NCBI GenBank assembly: GCA_023488885.1
Contig: JAMDDH010000028.1
Coordinates: 1-38,019, forward strand
Reading direction: 5' to 3'
Source: Thermoplasmatota archaeon
GTDB lineage: Archaea; Thermoplasmatota; Thermoplasmata; Thermoplasmatales; Thermoplasmataceae
DNA length: 38,019 bases
A program made the translations under genes and the position numbers. Below are positions 15,934-23,924 of this stretch, in pieces; within the stretch, counting starts at the first letter, position 1, and every line of letters starts with the position of its first letter. A model generated the notes under the pieces. The model saw nothing but the letters and a program-made list of their open reading frames with translations. It was not told the origin of the DNA and did no database searches.

Positions 15934-16701
15934 ATGAGGGCCTCAATCCTCACAATAGGAAATGAAATTCTAAAGGGGAATACAGTCAACACAAACATGG
16001 CCCACATAGGGCATATTTTGACTTATGCAGGGCATGAAGTTCACCGGGCCCTGATTGTGAGTGATAACCCTGAAGAAATTGCATGGGGGATCAGGGCTTC
16101 GCTTGAGGCTGGAGATCTGGTTGTTACCACGGGAGGTTTGGGGCCAACTTTTGATGATATGACTGTTGAGTCCATCTCAAATGCGCTTGGCCTTAAGACT
16201 GAGGTCGACCAGAGAGAACTATCCTTCCTGAAGGAAAGGTATGCTGGCAGGGGCATCGAACTTACTGAGGGCAGGCTCAAGATGGTAAGGCTGCCTGCCG
16301 GGTCACGAGCTTTGCATAATCCGGTTGGAGCTGCTCCGGGTGTTTATTTGAGGCATGATAATAAAACCATTATCATTCTTCCAGGGGTACCTGCTGAAAT
16401 GAAAGCCATACTTGATTCAATTCTTCCAGAGATTAAGTCCGGAGACAGGAAATACGCGCAGGAAACTTTCCCGCTGGAAGGCATCATGGAGAGTTCCCTT
16501 GCACCCCTCATAGAGAAGATAATGAAAAAATGGGGCGGAAAAGTGTACATAAAGAGCCATCCACAGAGATCAGAGATGAATAACCCGAAACTCAATGTTG
16601 AAGTTTCTGCCTGGGACAAGAATATGAAGATGGCAATGGAAAGCGTTGCCACAGTTGTGGCCGAAATAAAGGAAAACTACAGGAATTACATTGGAAAATG
16701 A
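15934..16701 (+). CDS. CinA N-terminal/MoaB-like domain protein
   Basis: A 255-residue protein with the molybdopterin-binding (MoCF_biosynth) fold of the CinA N-terminal domain: ILTIGNEILKGNTVNTN at the N-terminus, VVTTGGLGPTFDDMT in the middle (the GGLGPT-D motif), and NPVGAAPGVYL followed by ILPGVPAEM. Archaeal members of this length lack the C-terminal NMN deamidase domain and are annotated as CinA-like or nicotinamide-nucleotide-related; in bacterial CinA the N-terminal domain is an ADP-ribose pyrophosphatase. It sits 11 bases after the small charged gene. Its stop directly abuts the stop of the convergent SIS gene. Confidence 0.87.
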   Translation: MRASILTIGNEILKGNTVNTNMAHIGHILTYAGHEVHRALIVSDNPEEIAWGIRASLEAGDLVVTTGGLGPTFDDMTVESISNALGLKTEVDQRELSFLKERYAGRGIELTEGRLKMVRLPAGSRALHNPVGAAPGVYLRHDNKTIIILPGVPAEMKAILDSILPEIKSGDRKYAQETFPLEGIMESSLAPLIEKIMKKWGGKVYIKSHPQRSEMNNPKLNVEVSAWDKNMKMAMESVATVVAEIKENYRNYIGK

Positions 16702-17739
16702 CTAATGTGCTCCCGGAGGGAACACGATGTTGTCATAGTCAAGGTACCTGCTGTCTTCAAACCTCAGATAATCAGGGTTGACTCCTGTTTTTAATGCGAG
16801 GAAATATGCCACATAATAGAGGGATACCATGGCAGCTATGGGATAGAGGTACTGGTTCTGGGGTACTTTGACGTTAACGGTTTGGTCCCCTGCACCATTC
16901 AAAACCAGAGTGGATGTTCCAACTGACTTGCAGGCCCTTACTATATCTGATGTTCTACGGTTTACTTCGGGAGAGTTTATGATGATGACTAATGTTCTGT
17001 CATCAATCACCGAAGTGCATCCGTGGTTAAATTCCTCCAGTTCGATTCCCTCAGCATGAAGATGGGTTGATTCCTTTATCTTCTGCGCGGCTTCCCTGGC
17101 TGCAATGTATGAAGGGCCGGCCCCTAAAACGAATATATCCCTGGGAACTGGCAGAGCGGCAACTGCCTCTGAAATCCTCTTCTCCTGTTCTATGATTTCA
17201 TTCTCGATCAGGTCAGCGAATGCGCCCGTATCGAGTTCTATTTCACCAAAAATCCTTGCTATCTCCAGAGCTGCGAAGGCATTGTCGAAGAAAGCCTTGG
17301 TATTGCAGAGAGAAAGGTCCGGTGAATCTCCAATTACGATACCATAACTGGAGGAATTGAGCAGAGGTGTCCCTGAATAATGGGATACTCCCACTGTTTT
17401 CACCCCGCTATCGGCACTGTTCATAGCGTCAACCGTTGATTTTGTCTTTCCTGTATGCGAGAAACCAACCAGGGTTCCACTGATGCGGTGGTAATGCTCC
17501 AGTTCAAAGGCCTGAATGCTGTTCCAGTGCTTTTTTGAATCCCAGAGGATCTGAGCACCCAGGGTGGAAGAGTGAAATGCAGTCCCATTTCCTGTGAAAC
17601 ACAGCTTATCAGTGAGAAATGAATAGTCCAGGTCATTCATCACTTCTATTGTTTTCCTGATACCCGCCGGGGTTTTCTTGAGCATTTCATACATGAGATA
17701 CGGGTGGCCTCTCCTAACTTCAGGCAAGTCGTCTGTCAT
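16702..17739 (-). CDS. Double SIS-domain sugar phosphate isomerase-like protein
   Basis: A 345-residue protein made of two SIS domains, as in the isomerase half of GlmS, without the glutaminase half. The first domain has FTGNGTAFHSS (sugar-phosphate loop) and VGFSHTGKTKSTVDAM; the second has FVLGAGPSYIAAREAAQKIKES and the EGIELEEFNHG segment typical of GlmS/AgaS relatives (EFxHG). It could be an amino-sugar isomerase or deaminase, or a fructosamine-type deglycase; motifs alone do not decide. The C-terminus includes a GlmS-like NPDYLR segment. It is convergent with, and directly abuts, the CinA-like gene. Confidence 0.82.
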   Translation of the reverse strand: MTDDLPEVRRGHPYLMYEMLKKTPAGIRKTIEVMNDLDYSFLTDKLCFTGNGTAFHSSTLGAQILWDSKKHWNSIQAFELEHYHRISGTLVGFSHTGKTKSTVDAMNSADSGVKTVGVSHYSGTPLLNSSSYGIVIGDSPDLSLCNTKAFFDNAFAALEIARIFGEIELDTGAFADLIENEIIEQEKRISEAVAALPVPRDIFVLGAGPSYIAAREAAQKIKESTHLHAEGIELEEFNHGCTSVIDDRTLVIIINSPEVNRRTSDIVRACKSVGTSTLVLNGAGDQTVNVKVPQNQYLYPIAAMVSLYYVAYFLALKTGVNPDYLRFEDSRYLDYDNIVFPPGAH

Positions 17740-17865
17740 AACTTAAGAGTGTGAGATTTTATTTAATAGTTCATAAAGGAAACTCTCACCGTAAAACAAA
17801 TGCGGCTAAGTAAAAGAATTATGTTTTTGCTCTGGGTTTTTCAAATGAAAGAAGTGCGTTTATTT

Positions 17866-18249
17866 TCATAGAGAAGGCTGTGGCTTCTGTTCTTCCTCGC
17901 TCTCTGACCCATCCGCATTCTTCTGTTCACCTGCAGGAGGAGGGGATTCTTCCTTCTTTTCCTGTTCTGCTGCCTCTGTCCTTGCTTTTTTTGCTGAAGG
18001 TGGGATTTCAGCCTTTGGGTCCTGCTCAAATGGTATAATCGTATTAATTACAACTGCCTCTATGTGTTCTCTAGACTTTAGCAGCATTTCAATAGACATC
18101 TGCCTCCTGTTGGCTTCCTGGCAGATTGAGAATGAATCCTCCTCCCCGAGAGTCTTCCTCTGTTCTCCGGCATAAGTTCCGGGGCCACTGGATGTATACA
18201 GGACCGTTAATCGCTTGATTTTGCTGCAATCGTACATTGTGATCTCCAT
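17866..18249 (-). CDS. Hypothetical protein with disordered acidic tail
   Basis: A 127-residue protein. About 80 N-terminal residues look folded (KRLTVLYTSSGPGTYAGEQR, then QMSIEMLLKSREHIEAVVIN). The remaining 45 form a low-complexity tail rich in Glu, Lys, Ala, Pro and Ser, predicted disordered. Nothing is recognised. ATG 18249 is used; an in-frame ATG four codons later is also possible. The gene starts 46 bases from the end of mobile element copy B, which occupies most of the region to the divergent gene at 18545. Confidence 0.6.
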   Translation of the reverse strand: MEITMYDCSKIKRLTVLYTSSGPGTYAGEQRKTLGEEDSFSICQEANRRQMSIEMLLKSREHIEAVVINTIIPFEQDPKAEIPPSAKKARTEAAEQEKKEESPPPAGEQKNADGSESEEEQKPQPSL

Positions 18250-18295
18250 TGGAAGATAGCTTGATTCTTTAGATATTTTCTCATTGATGACAACG

Positions 18296-18433
18296 TCAAT
18301 TTTTAGTTGAATTGGTGAGCGCCGTCGGTTAAATTCTTCATAATCTCATCTGTCTTCTGTTATCCTTGCATGTGCCTGGAAGTTACATAATGCAGATGGC
18401 GGGAAGTCATATCCTGTCAACGGGATCTTGACA
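18296..18433 (+). mobile_element. 138-bp non-autonomous (MITE-like) derivative of an IS605-type element, copy B
   Basis: Same length and ends as copy A: TCAA-N7-TTGA at the left (18296-18310), GCAGATGGCGGGAAGTCAT in the right arm, and TGTCAACGGGATCTTGACA at the end. The right-end 42 bases (18392-18433) differ from the full element (37793-37834) at only two positions. Both changes are next to each other in the final hairpin and turn a C-G pair into a T-G pair and alter the loop. No ORF inside. It sits between the divergent genes at 18249 and 18545. The remaining 110 bases to the next gene hold only an AT-rich promoter. Confidence 0.82.
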
Positions 18434-18544
18434 AGGTCTCATTGATATTTTGCACAGTGATGCCCTCTTAGAAGAATTTTATTGTTTAAAATGTAAATCA
18501 AACTAAAGCAAAAACTACATAATAAAAGGGCATAGAGAGAACAG

Positions 18545-18895
18545 ATGCTACTTACAGGTGAAGATTACTCGGACCTTGTTACATATCTGACTGGCCTTTT
18601 CAGCATCAAGAAGCTTCCAGAAATTCTTGTTGACAGGTTCCGGATCAGATTCGTGTCCTGCTTCATACTGGATGGCCCTGAATCAACTTCGGGGAAACTT
18701 GCAGAGCGATTTCCTGAGAAAGATGAGAGAGACAGGATTAAATTTGTCAACTTTGAGGTAAGCGGGCTCCACCCATCCCAGAAAAGTACAGTTACAATAA
18801 ACTGGGACTCAATTGAAATCAAACCTGATCTGGACCCCAAGAGTGCCACTGATTTTGTGGATGTTCTGGACAGATCGACATTCAGATATTTCTGA
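18545..18895 (+). CDS. Hypothetical protein, first gene of a four-gene cluster
   Basis: A 116-residue soluble protein with no recognised domain. It has a helical N-terminus (DYSDLVTYLTGLF) and a beta-strand pattern after it (FRIRFVSCFIL, IKFVNFEVSGL, STVTINWDSIEIKP). The fold may be a small alpha/beta sandwich. An AT-rich stretch (ACATAATAAAAG, 18517-18528) upstream could be the promoter. The FAH-family gene follows after 15 bases on the same strand, so co-expression is likely. Confidence 0.6.
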   Translation: MLLTGEDYSDLVTYLTGLFSIKKLPEILVDRFRIRFVSCFILDGPESTSGKLAERFPEKDERDRIKFVNFEVSGLHPSQKSTVTINWDSIEIKPDLDPKSATDFVDVLDRSTFRYF

Positions 18896-18910
18896 AAAGG
18901 ATATCAGGCC

Positions 18911-19762
18911 ATGAACATTCTAACGGCTTTTGCCGGCGACAGGGAAAAACTGATGTTGGAAAAGAAGGGAAGATTCTATGCATTTGTGGACAGAAATGAA
19001 TCACCAATGAACTCCATGGAAGCAATACTCAACTGGGACAGAATAGGAAACATGGATATTGCCGAAATGAAGAAGCCATCACAGTACAGTCTGCCAATAA
19101 AACCAGAAAAGGCATTCCTTCCTGCTGTGAATTTCAGAAGCCATTCGACTGAGACATCAATGCCAGACCTGAAGGAACCTTATTTCTTCTGCAAGTTTTC
19201 CAATGCATATCTTCCCCATAAGGGCAGCGTTGTCTATCCCAGGGGTGTTCAGAGGCTGGATTACGAGGGGGAAATGGGCATAATCATAGGCAAGAGGGGC
19301 AAGTATATTGAAGAGAGCAAAGCGGAGGAGTATGTATTCGGGTATACTATTGTGGACGATATCAGCCTCAGGGACTACCAGAATGCAGGACAGCCACCAT
19401 ACGGAAAAGACTGGGTCCTTGGGAAGAACGCTGACACTGCGCTCCCGATGGGCCCCTGGATTACACCCAGGGATGAATTTCCGGGATTTCCAACAACCAT
19501 CGAAACGAAAGTCAATGGGGTCGTGGTTCAGCATGGCAGCACGGAGGATATGATATTTTCAATCCCAAAGCTCATTTCACGGCTATCCATGGTTACGACC
19601 CTGGCCCCTGGCGACCTAATTACAACCGGGACCCCTGCTGGAGTGGCTGAGTACACCACCAAAAAATACCTGAACCCGGGTGATGAGGTAGAAATATCAA
19701 TTGAAGGGATCGGCACCCTCAAGCATGGAGTTGTGGAGGACCCGGCTGGAACTGGTGCTTGA
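18911..19762 (+). CDS. Fumarylacetoacetate hydrolase-family enzyme
   Basis: A 283-residue FAH-fold enzyme (PF01557). The metal-binding acidic cluster is RLDYEGEMGIIIG, followed by VFGYTIVDDISLRDYQ, GKNADTALPMGPWI, and APGDLITTGTPAGV near the end. The last two are the strongest family signatures. FAH-fold proteins act as hydratases, decarboxylases, isomerases or C-C hydrolases on 2-oxo or beta-diketo acids, so the substrate cannot be read from this. It differs from the FAH of the tyrosine operon at 27879. Its neighbours are DNA-related rather than catabolic. The start of the next gene overlaps its stop by one base (TGATG), which couples translation. Confidence 0.87.
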   Translation: MNILTAFAGDREKLMLEKKGRFYAFVDRNESPMNSMEAILNWDRIGNMDIAEMKKPSQYSLPIKPEKAFLPAVNFRSHSTETSMPDLKEPYFFCKFSNAYLPHKGSVVYPRGVQRLDYEGEMGIIIGKRGKYIEESKAEEYVFGYTIVDDISLRDYQNAGQPPYGKDWVLGKNADTALPMGPWITPRDEFPGFPTTIETKVNGVVVQHGSTEDMIFSIPKLISRLSMVTTLAPGDLITTGTPAGVAEYTTKKYLNPGDEVEISIEGIGTLKHGVVEDPAGTGA

Positions 19763-21711
19763 TGTACAGGCACAGCAATATTATTTCAAATTCTCCCGTA
19801 GAATTCATTCGGGAAGAGGGCATAAACATCGGTAGTTCGACCACGGGAAAGAGCCTATTCCTATGTCTGGGAAGGCTTGAGCGGCATCTCCTGGTTATTG
19901 GCAAGACCGGGTCCGGAAAATCAAATTTTCTCAAGGTGCTAATCAAAGGCATAATATCCGCAGACATGGGAAGTGTTTTTCTCCTTGACCCGCACGGAAA
20001 TCTGGCCAGGGATATGGCGTGCAGCCTCCCGGAAAACTCCATTGTGCTGTCACCAAATTGTTCAATCACTGAAGGTCAACGTTATGCACTGAGCCTGAAT
20101 GCAATCAGCAACGGCAACTCAGGAGAGGAACGAAACCTTGCCGCAGGATGGATAAAAGACGCTTTTGCAAGCGAGGGCATTTTCTCCCATGGAACCTGGG
20201 GGCCAAGGCTGGAAGTGGTTTTCACTTCCATACTGCATGAACTTTTGCGAAAAGAGTCTGAATCGAACCTTGCGGACCTCCTCAATCTGCTTCTCGATGG
20301 CGGAAATACGAGGAAGTTCATCTCCAGTACAGAGAGTGAGGAACTGAAAGCCTTCCTTAAGATGCAGGTCTCTGACTGGAGAGGGTGGAACCAGTATGTC
20401 ACAAGTTCTGTCAACAAACTCCTCCCTCTTCTCACTGAACCCGGAATACGCCATCTAATTTCAGGCAGGCAGGATTCCTTCGACCTTCTCGGTTTGTTTA
20501 TTGGCCACAGTTCAATCATAATTCCTGAGATCTGGAGGGATGCAGTCCCGGATGATTCCTTCAAGATTATAGGAATGCTCCTGATCCTCAAGTTATGGCT
20601 GCAGCGCATCGTCCACTATGACCCTCATAAGGATAAGCCCATCTACATGGTTTTTGATGAAGCACAGCTTGTGCCAGGAAGTATCCTTGACAGGCTCCTG
20701 AGAGAGGGGAGGAAATGGGGTTTCAGGGTCATACTGGCAACACAGTTCCTTGGCAGAGGGCTCGAAAGCCTTTCCGAGACCATAAGGGGAAATGTCGGGA
20801 ATGTGGTTTCGTTCAATCTCTTCGAAGAGGATGCGGTTGAGATTTCTTCAAATTTCTTTACGGGGAATCTTGGAAAGAAACTTCAGGATGTCCTGAAGAC
20901 ACAGCCGGTGCATAGCGCCGTCATCTGGTCTCAGGATGAAAAGGGAATTTCCGGGCCACTCTCATTTAAGCCCATAGTTGAGGTTTCAGCCCAGGATGCT
21001 GATCTCTTCCAGGCATTGAAGGAGAATTCCATGGCAAAACTTGGAACAGCACTGGAGGGCCGTGAGGAAGAAAGTGGAGAAACAGATCTGCACGAATACC
21101 TCATACTCAGATTCCAGGAATTTCTGCTGAAAAAAGGCATAGAAAGTGACAGGCACCGTTCCTTTCATGGTATTTACCCGGACTTATATTTTGAGCACAA
21201 AGACAGAATTGTTTTTGTTGAGGTGGAAGTATCGGACCTTGTAAATATGGGAAGAGTTGCGGAGAAAATTGTGAATTATGCCGGTAAGGCACTCATTTTT
21301 ATCACTCCTCCGGGAGCATCTGTTTCACTATTTGAAAGGATTTTGCGGTATATTGGAGACAACGGAGTGAAAATCTTCGACAAAATGGACAAGGCCAACA
21401 GGGATATGCTTTCAGGAATAAGCATTTTGGAGTATGACAACGGTTTCACTTTCCTTTCAGCCGGCAGGCTCAGAAAACTGAGAATGGAGCATTTATCCTA
21501 TGGATCATTTGCACGTACTCTGGTTGAGCTGCCCTTAGGGGAAATCCGATCTTACATGTACAACCAGATGGTAAAGGAAGGAATGTCCAGGATTGAATTC
21601 CCCAGAGAGAAAATTGAGAAGGTCTTCGGAAAGGCTAACAGTGAAAAAGCCTTTGTGAAATTCAGCGGCAATTCTTCTTTAGTGTCAATGCATGATCTGT
21701 TTACGGTGTAG
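19762..21711 (+). CDS. HerA/VirD4-like ATPase fused to a PD-(D/E)XK nuclease-like domain
   Basis: 649 residues from ATG 19762. The N-terminal ATPase has Walker A GKTGSGKS at 47-54, LLDPHGNLARDM after it, Walker B IYMVFDEAQ at 294-302 and a RKWGFRVILATQF sensor strand. This is the DUF87/HerA/VirD4 group of hexameric DNA translocases. From about residue 440 a second domain carries YPDLYF (D474) and VFVEVEVSD (E487, E489), the spacing of a PD-(D/E)XK nuclease core. However, the usual lysine after ExK is glutamate, so catalysis is unsure. It fits a DNA-pumping ATPase with an attached nuclease, as in HerA-nuclease defence or repair systems. It overlaps the FAH stop by one base, and the unknown next gene starts 3 bases after its stop. 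Confidence 0.82.
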   Translation: MYRHSNIISNSPVEFIREEGINIGSSTTGKSLFLCLGRLERHLLVIGKTGSGKSNFLKVLIKGIISADMGSVFLLDPHGNLARDMACSLPENSIVLSPNCSITEGQRYALSLNAISNGNSGEERNLAAGWIKDAFASEGIFSHGTWGPRLEVVFTSILHELLRKESESNLADLLNLLLDGGNTRKFISSTESEELKAFLKMQVSDWRGWNQYVTSSVNKLLPLLTEPGIRHLISGRQDSFDLLGLFIGHSSIIIPEIWRDAVPDDSFKIIGMLLILKLWLQRIVHYDPHKDKPIYMVFDEAQLVPGSILDRLLREGRKWGFRVILATQFLGRGLESLSETIRGNVGNVVSFNLFEEDAVEISSNFFTGNLGKKLQDVLKTQPVHSAVIWSQDEKGISGPLSFKPIVEVSAQDADLFQALKENSMAKLGTALEGREEESGETDLHEYLILRFQEFLLKKGIESDRHRSFHGIYPDLYFEHKDRIVFVEVEVSDLVNMGRVAEKIVNYAGKALIFITPPGASVSLFERILRYIGDNGVKIFDKMDKANRDMLSGISILEYDNGFTFLSAGRLRKLRMEHLSYGSFARTLVELPLGEIRSYMYNQMVKEGMSRIEFPREKIEKVFGKANSEKAFVKFSGNSSLVSMHDLFTV

Positions 21712-21714
21712 CTT

Positions 21715-22668
21715 TTGATCAGGGTATTGAAGTCCTTTGGCGATATTGAGCATTACAGGCTCCCATTCCTTGCCTATGTGCCCATGAGCCATGAGTCCTA
21801 TGACATCTCTGTAAGGATACACGACCAGAAATGGCCAAGCTTAAGGTATCATGTCACGCTTTCAGGAAAGGCCGTCAGAATCAAGCAGTTCTTTCTTGAC
21901 TCGTTCTTTCCAGGTTTCCCCAAGTCCATGCTCAAGGATTTTTCAAGTGGCTATTCCACAATCCGCTCAAGGGAAGTGGGCGGGTACCTGCTGTTCCTCG
22001 GAAAAAATTACCGGAATCATGATGCTGCATCGTTCTGGGTCCATGGCACGATGATAGAGATGGATTCAGTTGATACTGTTTCGGATGATGAGTACGAGAA
22101 ACTGGCCATTGACCTCCTTTCCTCTAATCCAGACCCCTCAAGGCTTGAAAAATTCCAGTTTCCTGACAGGTCTTACCATTCAAAGGGTTTCCCCGGTAAC
22201 TGGTACGAGGACCAGAGAATTACAAGACTATCTTGGAGGCGCACGGGGCAGTTTCAATTGCCCATTGCGGATGGTTCGTTAATTGCAAGTGGTGTGGGGT
22301 TCATTCAAACGGATGGTGGTTCTCATGAAATATTCATCTTCCAGGCGGAAAGCTATTCGAGAGCAGTCTGGGTTGAAATTGCAACCAAGGGTATCGAAAT
22401 AGCTCATGCTTTCTACGACGTGAGAAAGGGCACTGGCCTTTTTGACACGGAACTTGAACTTTCGGATGGAAAAGGGCTGCTTATTTTCAGAAAACCCTCC
22501 GGGCCGGCAGTTATTAAGATCAATATAGGTTCAATTATCATGACTGCTGGCTTTTCACCAGGGTTGGATTTGCATGACATATCTTCATTCCTGTCCAGGC
22601 TCGATGAGATATTGACACTTCTCGAACGAATAATGGACTCTATCCCTCACAGAGATGCGAAATCATAA
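21715..22668 (+). CDS. Hypothetical protein, partner of the HerA-like ATPase
   Basis: A 317-residue protein, mostly beta-rich, with no recognised family. Visible segments: YDISVRIHDQKWPSLRYHV, an IADGSLIASGVGFIQTDGG strand pair, EIFIFQAESY, and a helical C-terminus (ISSFLSRLDEILTLLERIM). A DGS-like loop invites comparison with NurA, but it is mid-protein and the NurA order is not met. It starts at TTG 21715, three bases after the ATPase stop, so the two are almost surely co-translated and may act together. Its 3' end overlaps the convergent UDG gene by 22 bases. Confidence 0.65.
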   Translation: MIRVLKSFGDIEHYRLPFLAYVPMSHESYDISVRIHDQKWPSLRYHVTLSGKAVRIKQFFLDSFFPGFPKSMLKDFSSGYSTIRSREVGGYLLFLGKNYRNHDAASFWVHGTMIEMDSVDTVSDDEYEKLAIDLLSSNPDPSRLEKFQFPDRSYHSKGFPGNWYEDQRITRLSWRRTGQFQLPIADGSLIASGVGFIQTDGGSHEIFIFQAESYSRAVWVEIATKGIEIAHAFYDVRKGTGLFDTELELSDGKGLLIFRKPSGPAVIKINIGSIIMTAGFSPGLDLHDISSFLSRLDEILTLLERIMDSIPHRDAKS

Positions 22669-23330
22669 GCGCTCTTGAGGACCCTTGCGATGTCCTCAAC
22701 GGAGGTTCTTCCTGTGTTAATGTTCCTGGGGCTTGGGTGATAGCAGCAATAAACCCTTATATCACCCAGATCAAAGGACCGTCCATGCTGGAACTTCATG
22801 CCATTAACCTGGTAGCCGAACTCAGAGAGGCTCTTCTTCAGAGAATTAAGAGCAATGGAACCCAGGGCCACGATTGCCTTTTTTCTTGCCAGAATGGCAA
22901 GTTCCGATGCCAGGAAGACTTTGCAGTTATTCACCTCATCGTTCGTTGGCCGGTTGTCAGGTGGCACGCACCTTACCGCAAGAGTGAGGTAAAGGTCCGT
23001 GTAAACCAAGCCATCATCTCTGGAAATTGAATTTGAAAGGTTCGAAACCCCTATAGAATGAAATGCTGAAACAAGCACTTCTGAACTCTTATCTCCGGTG
23101 AATACCCTTCCAGTCCTGTTAGCGCCAGAAGCAGCGGGAGCGAGCCCCACCACAATCATCCTCGCAGCGGGGTCCCCGAACCCGGGTACTGGTTTTCTCC
23201 AGAACTTTTCACCTGAATATTTCTTTGAATCAGACAGGACTGTATTCCTGAATTCAACCAGCCTGGGACATCTGGTGCACTGGATTATTGACGAGTACAG
23301 TTTTTCCAGGCTATCAACTTTGTCAGGCAA
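22647..23330 (-). CDS. Type-5 uracil-DNA glycosylase (UDGb)
   Basis: A 227-residue glycosylase. Motif 1 is GLAPAASGANRTGRVFTGD, the type-5 (UDGb) signature, whereas type-4 enzymes have GEAPG. HPSPRN is the C-terminal motif, and four cysteines (CTRC near residue 18, a third in AVRC and a fourth in NNCKV) match the iron-sulfur cluster ligands. UDGb removes uracil, and in some species hypoxanthine, from DNA, a need at high temperature where cytosine deaminates quickly. The only good start is TTG 23330, with an AT box (23357-23365) at leaderless distance that is shared with the divergent gene at 23387. Confidence 0.9.
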   Translation of the reverse strand: MPDKVDSLEKLYSSIIQCTRCPRLVEFRNTVLSDSKKYSGEKFWRKPVPGFGDPAARMIVVGLAPAASGANRTGRVFTGDKSSEVLVSAFHSIGVSNLSNSISRDDGLVYTDLYLTLAVRCVPPDNRPTNDEVNNCKVFLASELAILARKKAIVALGSIALNSLKKSLSEFGYQVNGMKFQHGRSFDLGDIRVYCCYHPSPRNINTGRTSVEDIARVLKSAYDFASL

Positions 23331-23356
23331 GTTATCCCTTCATTGTGGGAGACAAC

Positions 23357-23365
23357 ATAAAATAT
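23357..23365. promoter_or_regulatory. Shared AT box between divergent leaderless genes
   Basis: A single ATAAAATAT lies in the 56 bases between TTG 23330 (minus) and ATG 23387 (plus). Its centre is about 31 and 26 bases from these starts, so it could serve as box A for both genes. A second AT-rich stretch at 23371-23380 is further from the expected distance. Confidence 0.45.
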
Positions 23366-23386
23366 CCTCAATTGAATTAAGGTTCT

Positions 23387-23827
23387 ATGTCACTAATCTC
23401 ACCGACCCTCACTTTTGGTTCCATAGCAGTAATAATCCTTACTATCCTGGTATCGTGGATAATTATCTCAATACCAATTTACCTGGCGGGAAAAATAATT
23501 TCCCGGCGACATGCAACTTTCGGAAAAGCTATGCTGGCAGCAATAGCTGCACCAATTATCACACTTATTTTCTTCTTTATTGTGACTGTGGGCCTGGCAA
23601 TTTTCCTTGGGCCGCTTGCCATCATACTGGGGTTCATCGTTTCTATCTTGGTTCTCAGCTATGTTTATGCGTCGATATTCAGCACTGGATTACTCGGAGG
23701 ATTTGCAATAGCTGTCCTGGGCACAATAATCACATATGTCGTGATCTTTGTTGTTGCCATCCTTTTGGGGACTTCGCTATTTTTCTTCCCCACAAGTTTC
23801 CACGGCGGGTCGCCACTCATCCTGTAA
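23387..23827 (+). CDS. Hypothetical polytopic membrane protein
   Basis: A 146-residue protein that is nearly all hydrophobic, with four membrane helices (about 10-34, 48-72, 74-98 and 101-128) and a short positively charged loop (KIISRRHATFGKA) after the first, which places that loop inside. No family is recognised. Divergent from the UDG gene, with which it may share one AT box; no co-transcribed neighbour. Confidence 0.6.
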   Translation: MSLISPTLTFGSIAVIILTILVSWIIISIPIYLAGKIISRRHATFGKAMLAAIAAPIITLIFFFIVTVGLAIFLGPLAIILGFIVSILVLSYVYASIFSTGLLGGFAIAVLGTIITYVVIFVVAILLGTSLFFFPTSFHGGSPLIL

Positions 23828-23924
23828 TCTGGTGCGCCTTCTAATTTTTTTATAATTCTTTTTAATATTTTCTATCAGTTAGTTATATATAGGATATTAG
23901 ACATATATTTATGAGGTTATTAAG

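Noticed and set aside
21715-22668. NurA nuclease for the gene next to the HerA-like ATPase
   Set aside because: A DGS-like loop is present but in the middle of the protein, and the other NurA motifs are not seen in order; kept as unknown.
23098-23844. 248-codon plus-strand ORF over UDG and the membrane gene
   Set aside because: It runs antisense to the conserved UDGb motifs and out of frame with the four-helix membrane protein; no domain.
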